Source: Acidobacteriota bacterium (GTDB lineage Bacteria > Acidobacteriota > Terriglobia > Bryobacterales > Bryobacteraceae). From it: a stretch of 64,000 bases of DNA. Within the stretch, counting starts at the first letter, position 1, and each line of letters opens with the position of its first letter. The notes below the pieces were generated by a model, which had not been told where the DNA came from, did no database searches, and was given only the letters and a program-made list of their open reading frames with translations. The stretch covers positions 89,424 to 153,423 of the forward strand of contig VFZU01000002.1 in the NCBI GenBank assembly GCA_016870995.1, written 5' to 3'. The translations under genes and the position numbers were made by a program. Below, piece after piece: positions 1 through 9,265 of the stretch.

Positions 1-504
1 ATTGAAGTCGACGACATCACCTCCTGGGACACGCTGGCATCCGCCAAGCTTCTGGCGGCCGCGATTCGCACAGAATCCCCCGACCTGGTCTTCACCGGGC
101 TGCAATCGGACGATCTCGGTGCTGGCCAAACGGGCGTTGTAGTCGCCGAACTGCTTGCCCTGCCACACGCGACCATCATCATGCAGGTAGAACTTGATGG
201 CTCAAGCCTGCGCGTGAAACGCGAGCTCGAGGATGGCTGGTTCCAGCATGTTGCCATGCCTCTGCCTGCAGTGCTTACCATCCAATCCGGCATCAAGAAG
301 CTCCGCTACGCAACTTTGATGGGCATCAAAAAAGCCAAGACCAAAGAAGTGAAGTCGCTGTCGGCTGCAGATCTCGGCGTTGTCAACGCTGCTTCCTACG
401 AAGTGTCTGGAGTCAACGTCCCACAACGAACTAAGCAAACCCAAATTGTTTCCACGGTGGCGGAACTTGTCGGCAAACTCCGCGATGAGGCCCACGCATT
501 ATGA
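1..504 (+). CDS. etfB: Electron transfer flavoprotein subunit beta, 5'-truncated by the window edge
   Basis: Beta subunit of the soluble ETF heterodimer, which carries electrons from acyl-CoA and other flavin dehydrogenases to the quinone pool. The frame is open from base 1, so the gene begins outside the window; the 167 residues seen are roughly the last two thirds of a family member of about 250-260 aa. SDDLGAGQTG at residues 36-45 of the fragment corresponds to the nucleotide-binding loop of ETF-beta. The ATG at 181 is internal, because conserved sequence continues upstream of it. The stop overlaps the etfA start (ATGA), so the two are translationally coupled, as expected for an equimolar heterodimer. 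Confidence 0.95.
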   Translation: MEVDDITSWDTLASAKLLAAAIRTESPDLVFTGLQSDDLGAGQTGVVVAELLALPHATIIMQVELDGSSLRVKRELEDGWFQHVAMPLPAVLTIQSGIKKLRYATLMGIKKAKTKEVKSLSAADLGVVNAASYEVSGVNVPQRTKQTQIVSTVAELVGKLRDEAHAL

Positions 505-1376
505 GCGGCATTCTTGCAGTTCTCGAAGCCGGGCATAAGCTCTCGGCGGAAACCCTGGCCGCCGCGCAGGATCTCGGTGCCCAACTCGGTCTCCCGGTCC
601 ACAGTGTCGAACCCACGATTCCCTACACCGCTGACGCCTACACCGATGCTCTGGCCGCGCTGATTCGCGACAAGCAATTTCAGGTGATCTTGTTCCCGCA
701 CACCTATCAGGTGCGCGACTATGCCCCGAAGCTCGCCACGCGTTTCGACAAGGCTCTGATCTCAGACGTGATCCGCCTCCGCGTGGAATCCGGCGAAATC
801 CGTGCCACCCGACAGCTCTTTCAAGGTAAGCTCAACGCCGAGATCCGCCCCATCGGCCACCCTGTTTTCCTCTCCCTCCAGGCTGGTGCCTACAGAGCGG
901 ATGGCGCTGCTGCAGCTGCCGTTGAGGCGCTTCCGGCACCTACAACTGAGCCCCGCCAGCGGCCCGAAGAGAAATTCCGCGAAGCGCAGCGTGCCGTTGA
1001 TCTCAGCGCTGCGCAGACGATTGTGAGCGTTGGTCGCGGCATCAAGGAAAAGGAAAACCTCCATCTCGTCGAAGAACTCGCCGCCGCACTTGGAGCAGAA
1101 ATCGCCGCATCGCGGCCCATCTGCGACAGCGGTTGGCTCCCGATGGAGCGACAGGTCGGCAGCAGTGGCCAAACCGTTGCGCCCAAGCTTTATGTCGCCG
1201 TCGGCCTTTCCGGTGCGATCCAGCATCTGGTCGGCATGAAGGGCTCTAAGACCATCGTCGCCATCAACAAAGACGAGAACGCACCCATCTTTGAGGTGGC
1301 CGATTATGCGATGGTGGCGGACCTCTTCGAAGTTCTCCCCGCGTTGACCGCCGAGATCCGCAAAGCCAAGGGTTAA
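501..1376 (+). CDS. etfA: Electron transfer flavoprotein subunit alpha
   Basis: Alpha subunit of ETF, which binds the redox-active FAD. At 291 aa it is slightly short for the family (about 310-330 aa), with the shortening in the N-terminal domain. The C-terminal FAD domain is clear: a GRGI motif near residue 175, [26 protein letters not shown], and the family C-terminal signature [17 protein letters not shown]. The start ATG at 501 overlaps the etfB stop by 4 bp, and no better start exists. The next gene begins 9 bp after the stop, so read-through transcription into the following unknown gene is possible. Confidence 0.96.
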   Translation: MSGILAVLEAGHKLSAETLAAAQDLGAQLGLPVHSVEPTIPYTADAYTDALAALIRDKQFQVILFPHTYQVRDYAPKLATRFDKALISDVIRLRVESGEIRATRQLFQGKLNAEIRPIGHPVFLSLQAGAYRADGAAAAAVEALPAPTTEPRQRPEEKFREAQRAVDLSAAQTIVSVGRGIKEKENLHLVEELAAALGAEIAASRPICDSGWLPMERQVGSSGQTVAPKLYVAVGLSGAIQHLVGMKGSKTIVAINKDENAPIFEVADYAMVADLFEVLPALTAEIRKAKG

Positions 1377-1385
1377 CCTAGGGCC

Positions 1386-2294
1386 ATGAGCTTCTGGCTC
1401 GCCGCACTGCTCGCCTTTGCCCAACAGGACGAAGCACGTCAGCTCCCTCCCCTGTGGAGAGCGGTTGCCCTTCTTGGCCAGATCGAACAGGACAGCATCA
1501 CTAGCCCAGCGGCACGGCTGCTTGCGATCGAGGCATACGCAGCCGCGCTTGAGGCCGATCTTGACATGGACCTCAAAGATTACCCACGCGCGCTAAAAGC
1601 CCTCGGCTCGCCTGAGGCAATTCAGGCCCGGGCGTGGCTCGCGGTGCGCCAGCATCGGGAGCCAAAAGATCAAATCCCGCCATTCCCCCAACGCCGCCGC
1701 ACCACACCGGCAAAGTGCAGCCATAGCGAAGTAGACCACGCGGTAACGTACCTGCAGCTCACCCTGCGGGCTGGTCCGGAGGCATTCCTGGCAGCCATTC
1801 CCACCCTCCGCTCCGCCGTCGAAATCGGAGAAGCGCTGGACCTGTTAAGTGACTGGCAAGACCCGCGTGCCGTGCCGACTGGCCTCGAATTGATCGATCG
1901 CCTGCGCCGCGCCACTTCCTCCAGGCAGGAGTATGCCGCAGCCAAAGATCTCCGCGCCCAGATTCGCCGCTTCCAATCGAGGGCACCTGAAAGTGCGGAG
2001 CAATCCATCGAAGAAAACTGGCAATACTTCGAGGCCCGCAATCAGGCCCTGGAATCCTGCTCGGGCCAGACCCCCTCCCTTGAGGAAGAAAACTTTTCTA
2101 CTCTCAAGGCCAAGGTACTGCGCAGCGGCGGCACTCCCGCAACGGAATACGAATTTGTCGAGCAATTCCTCAGGCTCTATGAGATGGCTCGTAGTGAAGA
2201 GCCGCTCATGGCCGAGATTGAGCAAGCGGGAGACCCACGGCTGCGCTTACTGATCCGTGCTTTCCGCTCAGCAAATCGCCGCACAGAGCGCTAA
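1386..2294 (+). CDS. Secreted protein of unknown function, paralogue of the next gene
   Basis: I do not recognise a family. The 302-aa product begins with a short hydrophobic stretch ending near AQQ (residues 1-15) that could be a weak signal peptide, so export is likely but unproven. The rest is alpha-helical in character, Arg/Glu/Ala-rich, without obvious catalytic motifs. It shares a pattern with the next protein: a block ending in LRSAVEIGEAL (next protein: VRSAVEAGRLAEA) and a C-terminal AGDPRLRLLIRAF (next protein: AGDPTLTAYIKL). The two genes lie in tandem, 10 bp apart, directly behind etfA, and look like an old duplication co-transcribed with etfBA. Confidence 0.7.
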   Translation: MSFWLAALLAFAQQDEARQLPPLWRAVALLGQIEQDSITSPAARLLAIEAYAAALEADLDMDLKDYPRALKALGSPEAIQARAWLAVRQHREPKDQIPPFPQRRRTTPAKCSHSEVDHAVTYLQLTLRAGPEAFLAAIPTLRSAVEIGEALDLLSDWQDPRAVPTGLELIDRLRRATSSRQEYAAAKDLRAQIRRFQSRAPESAEQSIEENWQYFEARNQALESCSGQTPSLEEENFSTLKAKVLRSGGTPATEYEFVEQFLRLYEMARSEEPLMAEIEQAGDPRLRLLIRAFRSANRRTER

Positions 2295-2304
2295 CATAAT
2301 CGGC

Positions 2305-3510
2305 ATGGTGCCCACGCTTGGCTTGCTTTTCCTGCTAGCTGCGACCAACGACCCGCTCCCCAAAGAGCTTGAGTATCGGCTTTCTCTTGCGCGGGCACTG
2401 CCTGCGCCCTATTCCGGCGCGGTGATTGTCGCGCTGCTGCCATCAGCGAAGCTAACGCCCCGCCAGATCGTTCCTTTGGCCCAGGAGGCATTCGAGCTGG
2501 CCGGCGGCGACTCCACTGTAGCCGTGCGCGCCTGGATCGCCTATCGTGACAATTTCGACCGCGAAATCGATGTTGCCCTTGCGTTCCCGAATCGCCCGCG
2601 TAGCAACAAGGCCACCTGCGCCACCGTAGAAGTCGACGATCCACGCGACTACTATCGTTGGGCGCTGGTCGCCGGCCAGCGCGAATTCTTAATGGCCACG
2701 CGCAACGTGCGATCCGCCGTTGAGGCAGGCCGTCTCGCTGAGGCCGTACTCGAATCCAACGCTGAGCAATATGTTCCGGCACTCAATCTCGCCCTCTCCA
2801 ACGCCGTGGGCTCCGATCGCGAATTCGTCGAAGGCATTCGCTTCACTGGCCTTCACAACTCCCTGATGAAACTCTCGCAGAACCTGCCTGTCAACATTGG
2901 GCGGGAGCTCCTGAGCAGCTACCGGGGCTTCCTCGTCAACAATCTCGCCAGCCGCCGTTGTGCCGGAAATCGAGGTGAGGAATTCGAAGGCATCTTTGAA
3001 GAATTCAATCAGGCGGCTCGTCGGCATCGCGCCGTTCTGCCTTTAGCTCCCGAGCAGGCTCGCGTCACTTCAGTCGACCCAATCACGCGCGACGTCATGC
3101 CAAACACATTCGTGCTCTCCCATAAGCTCATGAATGCGCCCGCCGACGATACTTCGGTGCGCGGCATGCTCACTGAAGTTTCACAGTTCCGCCTCGAACA
3201 AAAGCCAGGTACCAACCAGAGCACAGAAGAATCCAAAGCTATTCTGTATGGCCAATTTGCGCAGCGGCTGGAAGGCACACGCTTTCTCGACCCTGCAGTG
3301 GAAGCCTGGATTCATTTCCTGGTCCACAGCCGCCTACGAGAAAACAATCCCCGCGCCTGGTTCCGCAGTGCGAAGTACTTTGGCGACTGGGCCCGCAAAG
3401 ACAGGAATCGGCAGGCCCGCATCGAATCGGCCGGCGATCCTACCCTTACCGCCTACATCAAGCTCACGGCTTTGCTGCCTGAATCCGAAGTAGCTCGCGT
3501 GCTTCCTTAA
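2305..3510 (+). CDS. Secreted protein of unknown function, paralogue of the preceding gene
   Basis: A 401-aa product of unknown function. I place the start at the ATG at 2305, because from there it begins MVPTLGLLFLLAATN, a convincing hydrophobic signal segment; the GTG at 2257 would overlap the previous gene and add a non-hydrophobic extension. A possible TPR-like helical body follows (VRSAVEAGRLAEAVLES near residues 130-146), and the C-terminus AGDPTLTAYIKL resembles the end of the upstream paralogue. It is about 100 aa longer than that paralogue. Its last 47 bp overlap the convergent oxidoreductase gene on the other strand. Function and partners cannot be inferred beyond the tandem arrangement behind etfA. 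Confidence 0.72.
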   Translation: MVPTLGLLFLLAATNDPLPKELEYRLSLARALPAPYSGAVIVALLPSAKLTPRQIVPLAQEAFELAGGDSTVAVRAWIAYRDNFDREIDVALAFPNRPRSNKATCATVEVDDPRDYYRWALVAGQREFLMATRNVRSAVEAGRLAEAVLESNAEQYVPALNLALSNAVGSDREFVEGIRFTGLHNSLMKLSQNLPVNIGRELLSSYRGFLVNNLASRRCAGNRGEEFEGIFEEFNQAARRHRAVLPLAPEQARVTSVDPITRDVMPNTFVLSHKLMNAPADDTSVRGMLTEVSQFRLEQKPGTNQSTEESKAILYGQFAQRLEGTRFLDPAVEAWIHFLVHSRLRENNPRAWFRSAKYFGDWARKDRNRQARIESAGDPTLTAYIKLTALLPESEVARVLP

Positions 3511-4900
3511 TCAGCGGCCCATACACTTCTTTGTCGTAAGGCGGGCATCCGCTGGCGAACTGCCCATACTCGTTGTGCTTTTGCCGCATCAGCCAGGTGC
3601 AGAACGTCACGGTGCGGCAAACCTGCTTCGAGTCAAGCGTACCCTTCTCAAGGATGTCCTTGGCGAAGTGCGGATACGCAAGCGCGCCGCGCCCATATCC
3701 GAAGAACCGAATGTCGCCGCTTTCTACATTCGCAGCTGCGGCATGCGGCGCGTAAATCTGCAGCCAGCTATAGCCCGTGCCTACCATCGGCAAACCAGGA
3801 AACTCGCGTTGTAGCTCTCCGGCGATGCGGAAGTGGCGCTCCACGCCCAACAGCGGATGCTCGGGCATTTCGTAGTTGCCTTCATCTGGCTTTTCAAAGG
3901 GCCGTCCTACGTGCGGGTTGTAATACGGGCAACCGATCGACACATTCAGCAGGTCGATTCCGGCTTCCTGATAAATGCGGATCGCTGCCTTCACATCAGC
4001 GAGGTCTTCACGAAGGGGATCATTGGCATCCACGCCAAAGCCATGCGGATAAGGCAGCTCATACGGCAAAGGCACGCCGATGTTCTCCCTGGACGCATCC
4101 TTCACATAAGGCACGCTATCGAAACAGCCCAGTCGCATCGTGAGCGTAAAGTAGTTTCCAAACTTTGCCTTCAGCTTGCCCAGAACATTTACAGCAAATC
4201 GCGTGCGGTTCTTGATCGACCCGCCATAGCGCCCCTCGCGCAGCTTGGCACCCATCAACTCACTCAACAGATAGCCATGCGTCACCTTGAGATCGAGCGC
4301 CGTGAAACCCGCTTCTTTGGCCAGCGCGGCCCCCTCGACATATTGATCTTCCAGCCGCTCCAGCTCATCGTCGCTAATTACCGGATAATCCGCCGGCGTA
4401 TTCGACTTCTGATCGATCAGCGGGTTGTGATAGGCGATCGTCTTGCGCGGCACGGCGTAGCGCCCGGAATGCGTCAACTGCATCGGCACCAGCAAGTCGT
4501 CTGTCGCCCCATAAACAGCCTGATGACGCGACTCGATCTCACTGTGCAGCTTACGGTAAGCACCGACATTCTGCGGAGTAATCCAGAGCTGTCGCGTGTT
4601 GGCTCGCCCATCTTCGCGGATCGCCGTCGCCTCGAACCAAAGCAGCTTCGCGCCACCTTCGGCAAAGCGGACATAGCGCCGCCACGTCAGTTCCCCGGGC
4701 GTGCCATCGAGTTCACCGTCGCATCCTTCCATGGGATGGATGCACATGCTATTGCCAACGGTGCGGCCTCCGACGGCCACTTTGCGGCCAAGAATCTCGG
4801 AGATTTTCCCCGGCTCCCCAACAAATCGGATATTCCGGCAACCGAGCTGTGCTGCTTCAGCTTCCAGCTCGCTGAGCGTCTTGTATTGGAAGTACTTCAT
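3464..4900 (-). CDS. NADH:flavin oxidoreductase, old yellow enzyme family
   Basis: FMN-dependent ene-reductase or related flavin oxidoreductase with a TIM-barrel fold; 478 aa, long for the single-domain family (about 360-400 aa). Seen in the sequence: PMQLTHSGRYAVP (FMN/active-site strand), the VTHGYLLSEL block that corresponds to the family HGYLL motif, GAKLREGRYGGSIKNRTRF (the family's R.D.YGGS..NR region), and VGTGYSWLQ near the phosphate-binding end. A Cys-containing tail (CRTVTFCTW and a later SGCPPYD) recalls the iron-sulfur linker of 2,4-dienoyl-CoA reductases, but a complete four-Cys cluster is not evident. It overlaps the end of the upstream MFS gene by 44 bp, so the transporter probably supplies its substrate. 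The substrate is unknown. Confidence 0.88.
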   Translation of the reverse strand: MKYFQYKTLSELEAEAAQLGCRNIRFVGEPGKISEILGRKVAVGGRTVGNSMCIHPMEGCDGELDGTPGELTWRRYVRFAEGGAKLLWFEATAIREDGRANTRQLWITPQNVGAYRKLHSEIESRHQAVYGATDDLLVPMQLTHSGRYAVPRKTIAYHNPLIDQKSNTPADYPVISDDELERLEDQYVEGAALAKEAGFTALDLKVTHGYLLSELMGAKLREGRYGGSIKNRTRFAVNVLGKLKAKFGNYFTLTMRLGCFDSVPYVKDASRENIGVPLPYELPYPHGFGVDANDPLREDLADVKAAIRIYQEAGIDLLNVSIGCPYYNPHVGRPFEKPDEGNYEMPEHPLLGVERHFRIAGELQREFPGLPMVGTGYSWLQIYAPHAAAANVESGDIRFFGYGRGALAYPHFAKDILEKGTLDSKQVCRTVTFCTWLMRQKHNEYGQFASGCPPYDKEVYGPLIKEARELLRIQAAKP

Positions 4901-6137
4901 TTTCTTTTTTCGAACCGGGCAACAACGCCACGGCGATCGCCCCCACTGCCGCCATCACAAACACCACGTTCAAGGCGACTCCATAATTGCCGTAGTTCTC
5001 ACGCAACCATGCGACTCCGTATGGGAACCACGTCTGTCCAATTGTATCGGTTGGCAGAATGATCGCCATGGCCCGAGCCAGTGTATTCAAACCAAACTGC
5101 TCAGCGGCCATCAGCGGAATCAACATGTAATCCGCACCCATGCCAAACCCGAACAAGACAGCGAACAAGTACAAGTTCATGTCTTGCCCCGGCTTCACCA
5201 GCAGCAACAGCGGAATCGTACCGGCCACCATGAAGTAGGTCACCATCATAATCGCCTTCTTCGAGAACTTGTCCGCCAGATAACCCATCACCAAACGGCC
5301 AGCAATCGAACTCCACAGAATGATCTGCGTTGCATCGGCACTCAGCGCATTCAATACGCCCTGATCGGTGAACCCCTGCTCCTTGAAGACAAACTTCATG
5401 TGCTGGTTGATCGAGCCAATCGAGCCGATCGAGCAGGCGCTGCCAATCAGCAGCAACCAGAAGGAACGTTGCGAAACCAGAAACGAAACACTCTTCGGCT
5501 CGGCCTTCACTTCCTCAAATGCCGTGGCCGCGCCATCGGGGAACTGCCCCTTTTCTGACGGCTTATCGCGCATCAGGATCAGCGCAATCGGCCAGGCCAG
5601 CAGCATGATGCCGCCGATCATGACCAGCGCGGTCTGAAATCCATAACCCTCGGTCAGCGGCTTTGCGATGGCCTTCTGTGAAATGCCCGCGATCAAACCC
5701 ACACCGGTGTAGACAATCGCCATTGCCTTGCCGCGATTCTTCTTGAACCACTGGCTGACGATCACCTGGTGGACAATCGGACCCGAAAGGATATACCCGA
5801 GCACATACAGCATCCAGATGACGTAGTAAACCGGCAGCGAACCGTTCATGTTGCCGAAGCCTACAAACGCGAGCGCCGTCAACCCCGTGCCAATGGTCAG
5901 CAGCTTGCGCGGGCTGAATCGGTGCATGATCATCGGGCCGACCCACAGCGTTAGCGTGGCGGCCAACGGAAAGCCCAGAGTGATGTCCTTACGCGACCAG
6001 CCGAAGGTCTTTTCGTAGTAGTCATAGAAAAACGGCATCCCGTAATACGGGATCCCGGTGGAGATACCGAAGGTCAAGAAAGCGAAGGCGACAATCCACC
6101 AGCCGTAGAAGCTCTTTTGCGACGATTCCTGGGTCAT
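4857..6137 (-). CDS. MFS transporter, oxalate/formate antiporter-like
   Basis: Inner-membrane transporter of the major facilitator superfamily with about 12 hydrophobic segments over 426 aa. The N-terminus reads MTQESSQKSFYGWWIVAFAF, the YGW-WIV-AF type start common in the oxalate:formate antiporter and monocarboxylate groups. I use the ATG at 6137 rather than the GTG at 6158 because a purine-rich GGGGGA lies about 7 nt upstream. Inter-domain motifs (AGRLVMGYLADKFSKK) are present in the second half. It sits between an SDR upstream and an OYE oxidoreductase downstream with coding overlap, which suggests uptake of an organic acid or enone-type substrate handled by both enzymes. The substrate is an inference only. 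Confidence 0.88.
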   Translation of the reverse strand: MTQESSQKSFYGWWIVAFAFLTFGISTGIPYYGMPFFYDYYEKTFGWSRKDITLGFPLAATLTLWVGPMIMHRFSPRKLLTIGTGLTALAFVGFGNMNGSLPVYYVIWMLYVLGYILSGPIVHQVIVSQWFKKNRGKAMAIVYTGVGLIAGISQKAIAKPLTEGYGFQTALVMIGGIMLLAWPIALILMRDKPSEKGQFPDGAATAFEEVKAEPKSVSFLVSQRSFWLLLIGSACSIGSIGSINQHMKFVFKEQGFTDQGVLNALSADATQIILWSSIAGRLVMGYLADKFSKKAIMMVTYFMVAGTIPLLLLVKPGQDMNLYLFAVLFGFGMGADYMLIPLMAAEQFGLNTLARAMAIILPTDTIGQTWFPYGVAWLRENYGNYGVALNVVFVMAAVGAIAVALLPGSKKENEVLPIQDAQRAGS

Positions 6138-6164
6138 AAGAATCCCCCAAGGTATCACACGAAG

Positions 6165-6901
6165 CTACAGGGTACGCATGTGGAAACCGCCATCGGCGTG
6201 AATTACCTGCCCCGCGCAGTAATCGAGCAACCCGTCGGAGATGGCACGCACCACTTTCGCAATATCGGCCGCTTCCCCCATGCGGCGCTGCGGCAGCAGG
6301 CCGCCAGCAATTTTCTCGTCGTACACGGCCTCGACCTTCGCGATCATATCCGTACGAATTATTCCTGGTTGAATCTCAAACACCAGCACACCCTCCGGCG
6401 CAAGCCGGGCTGCGTAGGTCTGAGCCGACATCGACAGCCCCGCCTTCGAGATGCAATAGTCCGCGCGGTTCAGGCTGCTGGTAAAGGCGCTGATCGACGA
6501 CACGAAGGCAATCCGGCCCCCACCCTGCGCCACCATTTGCCGTGCCACCAATTGGGTCAAAAAGTGCGGCCCTTTGAGATTGGTATTCACCAGCTCGTCA
6601 AAGCTCTCCTCACCCGCTTCCAGCACATCCTTGCGCTCCCGCGGCGCAATCCCAGCATTGTTGACGAGTAAATCGATTTTTCCGAAGCGATCCAGCGCAA
6701 ACTGGACTACAGCCGCACGGTCCGCCGCCGATCCGATGTCGCTCTGCACGATCTCAGCCCCCGTCTCGGCACGCAAACTCTCGGCTGCCTCCCGGTGCCG
6801 CGATAAGTCGCAATTACTTGATGTGTTTTGGATAGTTTCTGTGCGATGCCCCGCCCAATACCCCGGCTTGCGCCTGTGACGAGCGCCACTAGTTTCGACA
6901 T
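6165..6901 (-). pseudogene. Short-chain dehydrogenase/reductase, interrupted by a one-base frameshift
   Basis: An NAD(P)-dependent SDR, 3-oxoacyl-ACP-reductase-like, of about 245 aa. The first frame gives MSKLVALVTGASRGIGRG, with the TGxxxGxG cofactor motif at residues 9-16, then reads out of frame. The second frame resumes as a normal SDR with LVNNAG, SSISAF, the YCISK catalytic Tyr-Lys pair and a C-terminal VIHADGGFHMRTL. Joining at about 6799-6803 with one added base (CGCGG to CGCCGG) restores continuous homology. The defect may be a real mutation or a sequencing or assembly error. It lies 12 bp after the DUF697-like gene and 27 bp before the MFS gene, in one transcriptional run. Confidence 0.85.
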
Positions 6902-6913
6902 CTTTACAGGTTA

Positions 6914-7777
6914 CTAGGCTGTCTTGCGGGCCTTGATGCGATCGAGCAAACCGCTCGCGATTTCCTTGCCTTTTTCAAAGGCTGCCTCATACGCCGCGCG
7001 ACGCTCTGCCCGCGTGTACTTGTACCCGAAGCGGTAGTACCGCTCAAGACTCCGTCCAACTACATAGGTACCCGCATAGGCAATCGCCGCCTTCGGGATC
7101 AACCCACCACCCAATGGAATCTTGCCCACCAGTTCACGCGCCACCGCGCGCCAGCCAAAGGCACCCGCGATGATTGAGCCCACTTCGGTCCGCTGATCGC
7201 CATATCCCACAGGGCGGTCATTGGCGGCACCCAGATAAAACGCCAGTCGCATCTGGTTCATTGTCAGAATCACCGAGTCAGAGGCAAACTCTCCGACGGC
7301 CCAGCCCAGCCCCAGCATCGGGGCGATATTCGGCAATGCGGTTGCCAGCGAGAAGGTCGCGTTCTCCAGGGCAATCTTATGAATCAGTCTGCTGCAAACT
7401 TCTTCACGGAACGGCGGGAACAATCGCGCCAACGGCAACCCGAGCTCTTCTTTCTTTTCGAGAATCTCGCGCACCACACGTCGAGGATCCTCACGCCGGT
7501 AGATGAAAGCACCAACGGGCGCAATCGCATCCTCAGCATAGATTTCGAGGTCAAAGTGGTCAGGCTTCTGGTCTTCCCCCTCCAGATAGATCATCCGCGA
7601 AGCTTCGGCGCGCTTGGAGGGACTCAAACCCTCCGGCAGTAACCAGCTGGCCATGTCGGTATAGGAGGCGGCCTGCGCCGCAACCAGTCGAATCGATACA
7701 CGCTGTTCGGCCATCTCGCGAACCTCGTTCGGGTTCAGCGAGGCGACTGCCTTGCGCAACTGAGGAAAAAAACTCAT
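6914..7777 (-). CDS. DUF697-like membrane-associated protein of unknown function
   Basis: A 287-aa product. The N-terminal half is hydrophilic, with a charged helix (RRVVREILEKKEELGLPLAR). The C-terminal half (about residues 140-265) has alternating hydrophobic segments and Gly-rich turns: PNIAPMLGLGWAVGEF, LTMNQMRLAFYLGAA, GWRAVARELVGKIPLGGG, AIAYAGTYVVGRSLERYY. This order matches the DUF697 domain usually found behind GTPase domains in YcjF/Era-like proteins, but no GTPase motifs are present here. It starts 15 bp after the PD-(D/E)XK-like gene and ends 12 bp before the SDR, so it belongs to the same run. Function unknown. Confidence 0.75.
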   Translation of the reverse strand: MSFFPQLRKAVASLNPNEVREMAEQRVSIRLVAAQAASYTDMASWLLPEGLSPSKRAEASRMIYLEGEDQKPDHFDLEIYAEDAIAPVGAFIYRREDPRRVVREILEKKEELGLPLARLFPPFREEVCSRLIHKIALENATFSLATALPNIAPMLGLGWAVGEFASDSVILTMNQMRLAFYLGAANDRPVGYGDQRTEVGSIIAGAFGWRAVARELVGKIPLGGGLIPKAAIAYAGTYVVGRSLERYYRFGYKYTRAERRAAYEAAFEKGKEIASGLLDRIKARKTA

Positions 7778-7792
7778 GACTCTTCCCTAATT

Positions 7793-9265
7793 CTACATAC
7801 GCAGCACAACATCATTGCGTTCCCTCCAGTCGCCATTCAATCCAATCCGGATCATCTCGCAGGCTGGCGGCAGGAATTGCTGCACTGCCCCAACCATCGG
7901 ATGAAAGTGCAACGAAGGTGAGACTAAAAACACCTTAGGTTTGTTTCTTGCGATCAAACGACCCGGAAAGTAGCCGCTTCCCTCGAAATCCCCATGCGCC
8001 AAATGGTGGCTCACGCGCAGCCAATAGTCGAATGCCTGCAGCGGCAAGTGTATATCCTCGCTCGCCTTCAGCTCAAACAAATTCAGGCGACCCTCACGGT
8101 CAATCCCTAGCAGATCGATCGCACTCCGCTCCCCATGCAAACTGCCCAATGCCTGGCCGTACAGGCAGTCCGGCTGCACATGCGCATCGATCTCCTGAAT
8201 ATTCCGCCTCACCTGCGATTCGAGCCACCTCTCCGGCTCAGCCAGGTACAAGGCGTCGATGCGGCTCGCTGCTTTCGCATCCCGGGCGGCAATCACCTGT
8301 TCGATCAGTGCCTTGACCGCCCCAACATCCTCTTCTCTCGCCTTCCGCTTGCGCTTCAGGCCAAACTCCGGGCTTGGCCGGTCATTCCCAGTCGGCGCCT
8401 TCAATCGCGCCACCGCAAGGCCACGAACCCGATAGCTCACGCTCCCATCGGGTTCCTCATTCCAATCCAGCTCTGGATAAACTGAAATTGCTTTCACCCA
8501 CCACTCCGGCCCCGCCAGCCGCGAATAGCGTGGCGCCAACATCGAATCCACATTCCCGCGATCGGCCGGATCCAGTTGGTATTCCGCTCCGTCCGCCGTG
8601 TACAGCCAGATCTCCACCTCCACCTGCGCCGGGTCCAGATGCCGCGCCAGCAAAACCACGCTCCGCTCGTGCCCTTCCGGCAGGTACAACAACAACTTCT
8701 GCGCGGCAATCCGCCCATGGTTGCGCAACACCCAATCGAGCCACACCAGCGCAAACGTCAGGGCATGAAACCCCGTATCCCGATCCGGCGCGGCCACAGC
8801 CGCCACTGCCTGCTGGCCCCGCGTCAAAAGCGCCGTCGGAAAGATCGGCGACATCGAATTCTCGAGCTTCGCCTCGCTCCGGAATGCCTCCCACCGCCAC
8901 GCCCCGAAATGACGGTTCAAAAACAACCGGAACTGCTCGGTAAAGGCCGACCGCCGCGTCTTCTCAATCGCCGGCCCGCTGCGGGCATCCGCCACGTCCA
9001 CCAATGACACCGTCAGACTTGCCTTCCCAAATCGGAACGCCTCCAGTTCCAATTTCTTCCGCGACGGCTCTCCCACATTGAGAATCCGCCGGGACCAGAC
9101 ACGCGCATCGTCCCAGGCCTCAAGCCATGCGCCCTTCGGCGTCACGTCTACCTTGAAACGGTCCCGCGCCAGCACCATCGGCTGTTCTCCGCGCTCGAGC
9201 AGAGCCGGGCACGCACATCCCGCGACAAAATCTTCAATCGTTGAAGCAATCCGTTCCGGTCCCAT
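7793..9265 (-). CDS. Protein with a C-terminal PD-(D/E)XK nuclease-like domain
   Basis: A 490-aa protein whose N-terminal 330 residues I do not recognise. The C-terminal domain carries a nuclease-like signature: Asp384 in SAIDLLGID, then Glu398-x-Lys400 in LFELKAS, then Gln410 in LPLQAFDYW. This D...ExK...Q order and spacing fits the PD-(D/E)XK fold (NucS- or DUF91-type), so a DNA-acting or nuclease-derived role is plausible but not shown. A basic linker (GLKRKRKAREED) separates the two parts. It is the first gene of the minus-strand run and diverges from the YggS gene across about 40 bp. Alternative: a non-catalytic nuclease-fold protein. Confidence 0.75.
   Translation of the reverse strand: MGPERIASTIEDFVAGCACPALLERGEQPMVLARDRFKVDVTPKGAWLEAWDDARVWSRRILNVGEPSRKKLELEAFRFGKASLTVSLVDVADARSGPAIEKTRRSAFTEQFRLFLNRHFGAWRWEAFRSEAKLENSMSPIFPTALLTRGQQAVAAVAAPDRDTGFHALTFALVWLDWVLRNHGRIAAQKLLLYLPEGHERSVVLLARHLDPAQVEVEIWLYTADGAEYQLDPADRGNVDSMLAPRYSRLAGPEWWVKAISVYPELDWNEEPDGSVSYRVRGLAVARLKAPTGNDRPSPEFGLKRKRKAREEDVGAVKALIEQVIAARDAKAASRIDALYLAEPERWLESQVRRNIQEIDAHVQPDCLYGQALGSLHGERSAIDLLGIDREGRLNLFELKASEDIHLPLQAFDYWLRVSHHLAHGDFEGSGYFPGRLIARNKPKVFLVSPSLHFHPMVGAVQQFLPPACEMIRIGLNGDWRERNDVVLRM

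Noticed and set aside
3833..5062. A long plus-strand frame antisense to the oxidoreductase
   Set aside because: His/Arg-rich composition without motifs; the minus strand encodes a clear OYE protein and an MFS transporter.
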